Assembly: GCA_042408445.1 (NCBI GenBank)
Contig: JBHORC010000026.1
Location: forward strand, 1 to 12,985
Source: CF-46 sp042408445
GTDB lineage: Bacteria; Chloroflexota; Limnocylindria; Limnocylindrales; CSP1-4
DNA: 12,985 bases
Direction: 5' to 3'
Positions 1-5,037 of the stretch are shown here, piece after piece (positions within the stretch are counted from its first letter, which is position 1; each line of letters begins with the position of its first letter). A program made the translations under genes and the position numbers. Below the pieces are notes generated by a model. That model saw only the letters and a list, made by a program, of their open reading frames with translations. It ran no database searches and was not told the origin of the DNA.

Positions 1-76
1 TCCGGCGCGGGTGCGCGCCGGCGCGCCGGGCGGGCGCGGGTCCGGCGAGATCAGGCGCCCGTGCCGAACAACCGGC

Positions 77-556
77 CTAGGCGGCCGCCGCGGCCACCGC
101 ACCGAAGGCGAGGTCGCCGCTCGGCGCCTCATCCTCGTCGACCGCGACTCGACGAGCCTCGCCAACGGCGGACAGCACGAGCGCGATCAGGGCGACGTGG
201 AGCGCCCAGATGGCGACCGTGACGGCATCGAACGTCGTGAACAGGATCGCGTCCCGCTGCGCGGGCTCGGCGAGACCGACGACGGAGATCGCGACCGCGA
301 GGACGGCGAGCCACGCAGCCGCGCGGCGCCCGCCTCGGGTCGGTCGCATGGCGATCGCGGCGAGGAGGCCGACGAACACGAGGGCGACGAGGGACGGCGA
401 GATCGCCGTTCCGTGGCCCCACACGTCGGCGGCGACCGTCGCGTGGCCGCCGAGGCCGGCGAACGTGTACGGGAGCGAGCGGGCGATGCCCACCGAGGTC
501 AGGCCGAGGCCGATCGCGATGACGACGGTCGCGATCGAGGCGGGACGTGTGCGCAT
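77..556 (-). CDS. Small four-helix integral membrane protein, function unknown
   Basis: A 159-residue protein with four predicted membrane segments at about residues 6-26, 52-70, 79-97 and 107-131. They are followed by a short acidic stretch (DEDEAP, about 140-145) and an alanine-rich C-terminus. The ATG at 556 was chosen because a GGAGG lies 4 nt upstream of it (561-565) and because the reading frame further upstream is Arg/Pro-rich and does not look coding. The loop between helices 1 and 2 contains Gly/His-rich sequence (GLGGHAT, WGHGT). I do not recognise the family; the even spacing of helices fits a small orphan membrane protein. No partner is evident: the next gene on the same strand begins 150 nt upstream. 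That this is a gene is fairly secure; its role is not known. Confidence 0.75.
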   Translation of the reverse strand: MRTRPASIATVVIAIGLGLTSVGIARSLPYTFAGLGGHATVAADVWGHGTAISPSLVALVFVGLLAAIAMRPTRGGRRAAAWLAVLAVAISVVGLAEPAQRDAILFTTFDAVTVAIWALHVALIALVLSAVGEARRVAVDEDEAPSGDLAFGAVAAAAA

Positions 557-705
557 GGTGCCTCCGGGTGGATCGATCTGGACGTGATCCGATCGTCGGG
601 GAGGCGCACCCGGAATTTCGACGGCCGACCGTCCCCGACCGCGATGGGCATCTGTCGCATCACGCCCGCAGATGGACGGAGGGCGATCGGCGATGGAGGC
701 AGCCG

Positions 706-1080
706 TCAGGCCGCGTCCTCGATCGTGACCTCGATGAGGGGGCTCTGGTCGACCATCCGATCGACGTCCGTCCGGTTCCAGGCCTGGGCGACGCGCTCGA
801 GGATCGGCCGGCGTTCCGCCGGCTCCGTGACGATGCGGGCGGTCGCAGGAAGGTCGGCGGTCGCGGTCGGGCCCTTGAGGTGGACGGTGAGGTGCGGATC
901 CGCCTCGAGGTTGGCGATCCACGCCCGCTTCCGGGGCGAGGGCATCCCGGAGATCCAGATGCCGCCGTTGATCCGGTGGAACGCGATCTCGATCCGGCGC
1001 GGCTCGCCGCTCTGGCGGCCCGTGGTGGTGATGTCGATGATGCCGCCGCGCGAAAGGGCGCTTCGGACGTTGTCGTTCAT
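706..1080 (-). CDS. Deazaflavin (F420)-dependent nitroreductase-family protein
   Basis: A 124-residue protein matching the DDN / F420H2-dependent quinone reductase family, which has a split beta-barrel related to pyridoxamine-phosphate oxidases. The family signature is visible as TTGRQSGEPRR at about residues 18-28, followed by beta strands (IEIAFHRINGGIWISG) and the helix-strand RKRAWIANLEADPHLTVHLKG at 50-70. Family members typically use reduced deazaflavin F420 to reduce quinones, nitro compounds or other small substrates; the actual substrate cannot be read from sequence. The protein is slightly shorter than the usual 130-150 residues, consistent with a cytoplasmic form without an N-terminal membrane-binding extension. 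The ATG at 1080 is supported by GAGG 5 nt upstream. A 14-nt palindrome sits 17 nt before the start and may be an operator. Confidence 0.82.
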   Translation of the reverse strand: MNDNVRSALSRGGIIDITTTGRQSGEPRRIEIAFHRINGGIWISGMPSPRKRAWIANLEADPHLTVHLKGPTATADLPATARIVTEPAERRPILERVAQAWNRTDVDRMVDQSPLIEVTIEDAA

Positions 1081-1097
1081 GGTTGCCTCGTGATCTA

Positions 1098-1111
1098 GTT
1101 GCTGATGCAAC
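1098..1111. promoter_or_regulatory. Candidate operator palindrome GTTGC-N4-GCAAC
   Basis: The plus strand reads GTTGCTGATGCAAC: perfect 5-bp inverted arms around TGAT. It lies 17 bp upstream of the nitroreductase-like ATG on the minus strand, where a repressor would occlude the promoter or leader. Arms of this size resemble half-sites of MarR- or PadR-type regulators, which often control small-molecule reductases. No regulator gene is adjacent, so this is an inference from position and symmetry only. Confidence 0.35.
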
Positions 1112-1129
1112 GATATCACGTGGCCCGGG

Positions 1130-1699
1130 TCAGCTCTCCGCCGCTGCTCGTTTCGCCGCCTTGATCGCCCGCTTCCCGTCCTGGTAGCGACGGAGGCTCT
1201 CGGGACCGTCGACGTCACCGAGCGTCATGTGCTGCGGGGCGAAGGCCTCCCACCCTGCGGGCGCCCGGCCGAGCCGCTTGCCGAGGATCGCGACCAGCGT
1301 GCCGGCCTTCATCGGACCGAAGCCCGGCAGGTCGAGGAGCCGGGCGTGGAGATCCGCGCCGTCCTTTGCGTCGCGCCAGATCCGCGCCGCGTCGCCGTCG
1401 TAGCGCTCCACGAGGTAGGCGCACAGCTCCTGGGTCCGCTTCGCCATGTTCCCCGGAAACCGGTGGAGGGCCGGGCGCTCCCGGAAGGCGGTGTCGAGCG
1501 CCTCGGGATCCATCGCGGCGATCCGCTTGGCGTCGAGGCCGCCGATCCGTCGGCTCAGCTCGAGCGGTCCGGAGAACGCCTTCTGGAGGGTGACCTGCTG
1601 GTCGAGGGCGAACCCGATGAGCAGCGCAAGCGGGTCGGCGACGAGGAGCTCGTCCGCTTCCGGGTCGCCGGTGAACGGGAGGGTGTTCGGTGTGGCCAT
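1130..1699 (-). CDS. HhH-GPD family base-excision-repair-like protein (TIGR03252 type)
   Basis: A 189-residue protein of the helix-hairpin-helix-GPD superfamily, closest by eye to the uncharacterised TIGR03252 group. Visible features are LTFTGD-like entry (LPFTGDPEADELL, 7-19), the DQQV motif at 33-36 within an interfacial helix, ALHRFPGNMAKR at 77-88, and the hairpin LPGFGPMKAG at 124-133. Superfamily members bind DNA through the hairpin and excise damaged bases; this group lacks an obvious catalytic Lys after the hairpin, and the canonical downstream Asp is not clearly placed, so glycosylase activity is uncertain. The Lys/Ala-rich C-terminus is typical of DNA-binding tails. The ATG at 1699 has no Shine-Dalgarno, but a TACCAT -10-like hexamer ends 6 nt before it, indicating a leaderless message. 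Confidence 0.85.
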   Translation of the reverse strand: MATPNTLPFTGDPEADELLVADPLALLIGFALDQQVTLQKAFSGPLELSRRIGGLDAKRIAAMDPEALDTAFRERPALHRFPGNMAKRTQELCAYLVERYDGDAARIWRDAKDGADLHARLLDLPGFGPMKAGTLVAILGKRLGRAPAGWEAFAPQHMTLGDVDGPESLRRYQDGKRAIKAAKRAAAES

Positions 1700-1705
1700 G
1701 CGCAG

Positions 1706-1711
1706 ATGGTA
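1706..1711 (-). promoter_or_regulatory. Leaderless-type -10 element for the HhH-GPD gene
   Basis: On the minus strand TACCAT (TANNNT) is followed by exactly 6 nt and then the ATG at 1699. With the usual 6-7 nt from the -10 element to the start site, transcription would begin at the A of ATG. No Shine-Dalgarno is present, which agrees with leaderless translation. The same geometry occurs before the YbaK gene at 6760. Confidence 0.5.
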
Positions 1712-1754
1712 GATGGGCAGAGCCGGATAGAGCGCGGCGACGGTCAGCCGCGAG

Positions 1755-1988
1755 TCAGACGCGGCGACTGTCGAGCGGGCGCGTCCGCGCGGCAAGGCTC
1801 GGCGCGTCGCGGCCGGCGAGCGCGAGGCCGGCGGCGATGAGTGCGGCGCCCGTGCCGCGCCGCGCGCGGGCGATGAGCCCGGGATGGCCGGATTGCGGCG
1901 GGGCAAGAACCTGCTCCTGCCGGATCGTCTCGATCTCGCGGTCCAGATCCTCTCGGTGGAGGCGCGTGGCCTCATGGTCGAACGGCAT
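1755..1988 (-). CDS. Small 77-aa hypothetical protein, last gene of the DUF2089 operon
   Basis: A 77-residue protein with a charged N-terminal helix (about 1-30; HEATRLHREDLDREIETIRQ), a basic hinge (ARARRG, 40-45) and a short hydrophobic stretch (TGAALIAAGLALAG, 46-59). It ends in an Arg-rich tail. The hydrophobic segment is only about 14 residues, so peripheral membrane association is as likely as a full span. Its ATG at 1988 is preceded by GGAG at 1998-2001 with a 9-nt spacer. It begins 48 nt after the SHOCT-like gene ends, on the same strand, so it is probably cotranscribed with the envelope-stress-like operon. The charged-helix then hydrophobic layout recurs in small proteins of high-GC genomes, but I recognise no named family. 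Confidence 0.55.
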   Translation of the reverse strand: MPFDHEATRLHREDLDREIETIRQEQVLAPPQSGHPGLIARARRGTGAALIAAGLALAGRDAPSLAARTRPLDSRRV

Positions 1989-2036
1989 CTCGGGTGTCTC
2001 CGTGGTCGCTGGTGGTTCTCGATGTCGTGGGCGCGG

Positions 2037-2435
2037 TCACTCGAGGACGACGCGCACGGCGTCACCGTCGTCGTCGATCGCGAGCAGGGTCCCGGTGCTG
2101 CCCTTCGCGAGGGCCTCCCGGATCAGCGTTGCGTTCGGGCCGGACAGGCCCGGGATCTGGTCGAGCGCGAACCGGCCGACCGCGAGCGGGATCCGGAGGT
2201 TGACGACCCGCCGGCCCCCTTCGGTGACCTCGATCCGCAGCGCCGTCGGCGGTGGGGACGAGCGCCGGTCCGGATCGGCTGCCCAGGCCGTGGCCTCGGC
2301 GGTGGCGATTGCCTCACCCGCCGCGCCGAGGGCCTCATCGGCAGCGCCGAGCGCGTCCAGGATCGGCGCGGCCTCCGCTGCCGACAGCCGGCCGTCGGCG
2401 ACGAGCTGGAGCACCTGGTCGAGCGGGTCAGGCAT
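2037..2435 (-). CDS. SHOCT-like domain protein (YvlB/LiaX N-terminal type)
   Basis: A 132-residue protein. Residues 3-28 (PLDQVLQLVADGRLSAAEAAPILDAL) form a SHOCT-like two-helix motif. An Ala-rich helical linker follows (30-52). A beta-rich C-terminal part at 65-132 contains LRIEVTEGGRRVVNLRIPL, then a helix around LIREALAKGSTGTLLAI and the ending DDDGDAVRVVLE. That C-terminal arrangement is common next to DUF4097 proteins in YvlB/LiaX-type envelope-stress proteins. The ATG at 2435 overlaps the stop of the upstream DUF4097 gene by 8 nt (ATGCCTGA), which decides the start and implies translational coupling. It is probably a cytoplasmic interaction partner of the DUF4097 protein or the regulator; this role is inferred from operon position and shared domain. 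Confidence 0.8.
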   Translation of the reverse strand: MPDPLDQVLQLVADGRLSAAEAAPILDALGAADEALGAAGEAIATAEATAWAADPDRRSSPPPTALRIEVTEGGRRVVNLRIPLAVGRFALDQIPGLSGPNATLIREALAKGSTGTLLAIDDDGDAVRVVLE

Positions 2436-3483
2436 CGGACGCGTCCGCGGTCTCGACCTCGTCGAGCTCGTCGAGCTCGGCCAGCCGGTCCATCGATGTC
2501 GCGATGTCGAGCTCGCCTCGTTCGAGCGCCTGCAGGATCGCCATCCGCTCGGCGTCGACGTCGCGCGGTTGCCGAGCCGTCGTTGGCGCGCCGGCATCGT
2601 CGACCGGCTCCGGCGGGCTCGGCGGTTCGGGTGGCGCCGGTTGAGCCGGTGGGGTCGGGACGAGTGTCGACGGCGCGGCCGCCACGACCCCCGGCCCCGC
2701 CGAGTCCTTCCCGGCGCGACGGATCCGGAGATCGCCCGAGACCGATCGAAACGACAGCTCGACCCGTCCGTCGCCGATGACCAGCGTCCGTCGACCGGTT
2801 CGGCCATCACTCCGATGGGGAAGATCGCTCGACAGGTCGCCGGACACCGTTCGGGCGACGACCGTGATGCCGGCCAATGCGACGAGCGTTGCGTCGCCGC
2901 TGAGGCTCTCGATCGCGTTGCCCGACGTTCCCGTGATCGGGCTGTCGACGCGGACATCGCCGCTCGTTGTCGAGACGTGCAGCGATTCGACCGAGCCGCC
3001 GGCGACCGCGACGTCACCCGAGACGGTCCGGAGGTTGAGGCTCGCCGCCGCCGTCAAGGCGATCGCGACGTCGCCGGACACCGCGGTCACCTCGATCGGG
3101 CCGGCGCCATCGGTGATGGCCACGTCCCCCGAGGCCGTCCGATACCGCTGTCGGCCGCGAAGCCCATTGGCCTCGATCCGGCCGCTCGCGATGTCGACGG
3201 TCGTGTCCGCCGCGGCCGGGAGACGGACGTCCAGGCGCCGCGTCCCATGGTGCTTGCCGAACGCGAGACCGAGGAGGTCGCGCTCGCGGACCACGAGCTC
3301 GCCATCGGTCGACTCGATCTCCAGGCGTTCGCCCGGCTCAGCGCCGTTTCCGGTTCGGATCGTCACTCGATCGGTGTCGCCGGCCGTGAGGCGGACCTCG
3401 GCCGAGACGAGGCGGATCGAGACGCGCCCGTTGGGTGGGATGGCCTGGTCGACGATCGGGGTGGCGTCGTGGAGCGCGGTCAT
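2428..3483 (-). CDS. DUF4097 beta-helix-like repeat protein with C-terminal SHOCT-like segment
   Basis: A 351-residue protein. Residues 10-260 are a DUF4097 beta-strand repeat region with seven SGD turns at 118, 136, 155, 174, 195, 214 and 249; the first six are spaced 18-21 residues apart, as expected for a right-handed beta-solenoid or adhesin-like fold. A Pro-rich linker (about 275-300) leads to a helical segment at 308-336 (DVDAERMAILQALERGELDI, then a second helix), which looks SHOCT-like. No signal peptide is present, so the protein is probably cytoplasmic or membrane-peripheral, as with YvlB. LiaX, which shares this architecture, senses envelope stress in Enterococcus. The ATG at 3483 overlaps the DUF2089 stop as ATGA. 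The C-terminal rather than N-terminal placement of the SHOCT-like segment is the reverse of LiaX. Confidence 0.85.
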   Translation of the reverse strand: MTALHDATPIVDQAIPPNGRVSIRLVSAEVRLTAGDTDRVTIRTGNGAEPGERLEIESTDGELVVRERDLLGLAFGKHHGTRRLDVRLPAAADTTVDIASGRIEANGLRGRQRYRTASGDVAITDGAGPIEVTAVSGDVAIALTAAASLNLRTVSGDVAVAGGSVESLHVSTTSGDVRVDSPITGTSGNAIESLSGDATLVALAGITVVARTVSGDLSSDLPHRSDGRTGRRTLVIGDGRVELSFRSVSGDLRIRRAGKDSAGPGVVAAAPSTLVPTPPAQPAPPEPPSPPEPVDDAGAPTTARQPRDVDAERMAILQALERGELDIATSMDRLAELDELDEVETADASDA

Positions 3484-3887
3484 CGGCGGTTCCTCCCGAG
3501 CGCCCGGATCGCCGCGGCGGCGTCCTCGGCGCTGATCTCCCGTTTCGCCAGTCGTTCGAGGATCTCCTCGCGACTCGACGCCTCGACCGGCTGGTCCGCG
3601 GCCTGGGGGTCGTCGTCGCGCGGGCCGAACCCGAGTGCCCGAACGAGCGCTTCGACGCGGGCCCGCACCGTCGGGTACGAGATGCCGAGCTCCCGCTCGA
3701 TGTCGCGGAGGTTGCCGCGGGACCGGAGGAAGCTCTCGAGCAGGGTCGTCTGCTCGCGGGTGAGCCGCCCGAACCGGCCAACCGAGAACTCCCCTTCGAG
3801 CGTCGTGCCGCAGGACGCGCAATGCAGGCGCGTGACCGAAAGCTCGTTCGAGCAGACGGGGCAGGTCGAGATGACGTCGTGTGCCAT
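3480..3887 (-). CDS. DUF2089 zinc-ribbon/HTH regulator with SHOCT-like C-terminus
   Basis: A 135-residue DUF2089 protein. An N-terminal zinc ribbon uses Cys9, Cys12, Cys23 and Cys26. A helix-turn-helix region at about 43-86 contains the family signature RGNLRDIERELGISYPTVRAR. A flexible acidic linker (88-104) precedes a SHOCT-like pair of helices at 106-131 (REEILERLAKREISAEDAAAAI). The HTH implies DNA binding, most likely autoregulation of this operon. The ATG at 3887 is set by AAGAGG at 3893-3898 with a 5-nt spacer and by the canonical start of the family just before the zinc ribbon. It is the first gene of a tightly overlapping operon with DUF4097 and SHOCT-like genes, a neighbourhood typical of envelope-stress loci. 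Confidence 0.92.
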   Translation of the reverse strand: MAHDVISTCPVCSNELSVTRLHCASCGTTLEGEFSVGRFGRLTREQTTLLESFLRSRGNLRDIERELGISYPTVRARVEALVRALGFGPRDDDPQAADQPVEASSREEILERLAKREISAEDAAAAIRALGRNRR

Positions 3888-3917
3888 GGAGTCCTCTTGT
3901 GGCCTAGTGCTTGGCAT

Positions 3918-3946
3918 ATCGTCGCGTGGTGACGTCACTTTGTCAA
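3918..3946 (-). promoter_or_regulatory. Candidate sigma70-type promoter of the DUF2089 operon
   Basis: On the minus strand a perfect TTGACA (3941-3946) is followed after 17 nt by GACGAT (3918-3923), which keeps the A and final T of a -10 element; CGATAT two bases further on is an alternative. The ATG lies about 30 nt downstream. The -35 box is embedded among repeated TCACTTT elements and a GTGACGTCAC palindrome, so regulation at this promoter is likely. Confidence 0.5.
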
Positions 3947-3956
3947 TGATCACTTT
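3929..3956. promoter_or_regulatory. Operator-like cluster: GTGACGTCAC palindrome and two TCACTTT repeats
   Basis: The plus strand has a perfect 10-bp palindrome GTGACGTCAC at 3929-3938. It also has direct repeats TCACTTT at 3935-3941 and 3950-3956, 15 bp apart, and TGATCA at 3947-3952. They flank and overlap the TTGACA box of the DUF2089 operon promoter. The nearby HTH protein is the natural candidate ligand, giving autoregulation, but no footprint evidence is available from sequence alone. Confidence 0.45.
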
Positions 3957-4123
3957 CTCTTTTGCACTCGGTCGTGGTATTTCGTTGCGATCGGGACCTG
4001 TTCGAGCCAGTCGCGGGCCGGGCGTTCGCACGTCTGTGGGTCGTCATCCGTCCACGCACGGGTCGGCCGATCGTTCGGCGCGGTTGTCGACCCGCGACTG
4101 CAGGAACGGGCGTGGGGCCGACC

Positions 4124-4129
4124 TAATCT
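4124..4129 (+). promoter_or_regulatory. Possible -10 element upstream of the 39-aa membrane peptide
   Basis: TAATCT on the plus strand, about 58 nt before the ATG at 4188, is a good TANNNT hexamer in a GC-rich setting. No convincing -35 box is found at normal spacing, so the call is weak. Confidence 0.25.
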
Positions 4130-4187
4130 CGGGTCATCGAGCGATCGGACGTGGTCGCCGCAGAACGCACGAAAGGAGGCGCGATCG

Positions 4188-4307
4188 ATGTCCGCGCAAA
4201 CGCACTACTTCGAGAACGACCTGCTGGGTGCCTTCCCGGCGGTCCTCCTCATGCTCGTCCTCATCCTCACCGCGCTCGGCGTCGTCGCCCACGTGGCCTT
4301 CGCCTGA
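4188..4307 (+). CDS. 39-aa single-pass membrane microprotein
   Basis: A 39-residue peptide beginning MSAQTHYFENDLLGAFPAVL and ending in a run of hydrophobic residues, then AHVAFA. Residues 16-35 form one strong transmembrane helix; the short N-terminal tail carries aromatic and acidic residues. Support is unusually good for so small a gene: a near-consensus AAAGGAGG at 4172-4179 with an 8-nt spacer, G/C at almost every third codon position, and a stem-loop terminator 40 nt after the stop. The 39-residue length is below common annotation cut-offs. No family is recognised. Candidate roles for such peptides include subunits or modulators of membrane complexes. The flanking envelope-stress-like operon, transcribed the other way, may be related, but nothing in the sequence proves it. 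Confidence 0.7.
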   Translation: MSAQTHYFENDLLGAFPAVLLMLVLILTALGVVAHVAFA

Positions 4308-4344
4308 CGGGAGGGGCCTGCAGCGCAGGCCGGATGAGGGTCAT

Positions 4345-4394
4345 GGCCCCGGCGGCGTCACGATGCGGTGACGCCGACCGGGGCCTCCGTTTGT
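4345..4394 (+). terminator. Intrinsic terminator after the 39-aa gene
   Basis: A long GC-rich stem pairs 4345-4361 (GGCCCCGGCGGCGTCAC) with 4368-4385 (GTGACGCCGACCGGGGCC), with one bulged base and a 6-nt loop. It is followed by TCCGTTTGT, a weak T-tract as usual in high-GC genomes. It lies 37 nt after the microprotein stop and closes that transcription unit. Confidence 0.65.
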
Positions 4395-4825
4395 CGTCGG
4401 GATGAGTGAACGGCGCGTACCTCCGCCCGCTGGTCCGTCACGCGGAGCACGTGACCGGCGAGCGACCGGGGCGTGCGAAACAGAGCGCTGTTCGGCCCGG
4501 CCAAGCGACGGTTGGTCCGTGAGACGGTCCAGGCGACCGGCGAGAGCCAGCTCTTCGTCGCCCCGTCGTGTCGACCGGCCGCTCAGCGGTCACTTGCTCC
4601 GTCTCGCGGACCAGGGGGGATCGCGTCGTGCGCGGCAGGGGGACGGGAGCGCCCGGGGCGGCGGCGGCTCGACGGGGCGATACGCGCCTACGTCCTTTGC
4701 CGGGCGTGCGGCAGACCAACGTCGCGCCGAGGAGGCGCCACCTGACGATCACCGGCGAAGCAACCGGAGCGCATCGTCGTGATCACCACCGACAGCGAGT
4801 TGGAACCATGTCAGGAGCCACTGCG
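4395..4825. other. Gene-poor interval with RNA-like inverted repeats
   Basis: No convincing coding region is seen between the terminator and the 48-aa gene: the open frames lose third-position G/C bias midway and have no ribosome binding site. The interval does hold several stem-forming elements: GTCACG/CGTGAC at 4437-4455, AACAG/CTGTT at 4479-4492, a 15-bp helix at 4513-4613, TGCCG/CGGCA around 4699-4714, and alternative pairings at 4744-4784. A non-coding RNA or structured leader is possible. Confidence 0.4.
4513..4613 (+). ncRNA. Candidate structured RNA: 15-bp closing helix around two hairpins
   Basis: TGGTCCGTGAGACGG (4513-4527) pairs over its full length with CCGTCTCGCGGACCA (4599-4613), with one G-U wobble. 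The 71 nt between them contain a hairpin with GGCGAC (4532-4537) against GTCGCC (4557-4562) capped by GAGAGC/GCTCTT. They also contain a second hairpin, CCGC-TCA-GCGG, near 4578-4588. This is a three-way-junction layout. It matches no RNA family I recognise (not RNase P, tmRNA, 6S or SRP RNA by motif). Strand is uncertain; plus is chosen because both flanking microgenes are on plus. Chance pairing in GC-rich DNA cannot be excluded. Confidence 0.3.
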
Positions 4826-4972
4826 ATGCGCACGATCAAGCTCTGCGCCGCCCCGACCCGCCGCCCGACGACGCTCCTCGGCGCGATCGCCCGAACCGCG
4901 AACGAGCTCGAGCGAAGCGGCCGCAGCCGCCGACCCGTGGCACTGCCCGTCGTCCGCGGCGCGTTCGCCTGA
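4826..4972 (+). CDS. 48-aa basic hypothetical microprotein
   Basis: A 48-residue, arginine-rich peptide beginning MRTIKLCAAPTRRP and ending VRGAFA, with one cysteine and a central helix-prone part (LLGAIARTANELERSG, about 18-33). The ATG at 4826 is preferred over the one at 4808 because AGGAG at 4813-4817 sits 8 nt before it. Nearly every codon ends in G or C, a stronger bias than in the upstream interval, which argues for real coding. It lacks a membrane segment or signal peptide. No family is recognised. It is convergent with the secreted protein gene, whose stop lies 65 nt further on. Confidence 0.45.
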   Translation: MRTIKLCAAPTRRPTTLLGAIARTANELERSGRSRRPVALPVVRGAFA

Positions 4973-4990
4973 CGCGCAACGCCGAGTGAC

Positions 4991-5004
4991 GGCCCGCAAG
5001 GGCC
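4991..5004. terminator. Short GNRA-capped hairpin between convergent genes
   Basis: GGCCC-GCAA-GGGCC is a perfect 5-bp stem with a GNRA tetraloop, placed between the stops of the convergent 48-aa gene and the secreted-protein gene. Symmetry would allow it to act in both directions, but there is no T-tract on either side, so termination is only suggested by position. Confidence 0.3.
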
Positions 5005-5037
5005 CGGAATCAGCTCGGGTCGTGAACGCTTCGGCGG

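Noticed and set aside
1..76. GC-only repeats at the left edge
   Set aside because: Short GCGC/CCGG runs are expected at this base composition, and the region is cut by the window edge, so no unit can be defined.
11..1098. Long plus-strand open frames across the first kilobase
   Set aside because: They are antisense to the membrane-protein and nitroreductase-like genes, are Arg/Gly/Asp-rich without domain features, and arise because GC-rich DNA has few stops.
1690..4371. 893-codon plus-strand open frame
   Set aside because: Composition is Arg/Ser/Ala-rich without domains, and it is antisense to four well-supported minus-strand genes with recognisable families and overlapping starts.
4473..4745. 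Open frame of 90 codons (GTG start) with a single CxxC near its end (YVLCRACGRP), reminiscent of an aIF2-beta zinc ribbon
   Set aside because: Only one CxxC pair, no ribosome binding site, and third-position G/C bias collapses in the middle of the frame. It overlaps the candidate RNA helix. Likely chance resemblance.
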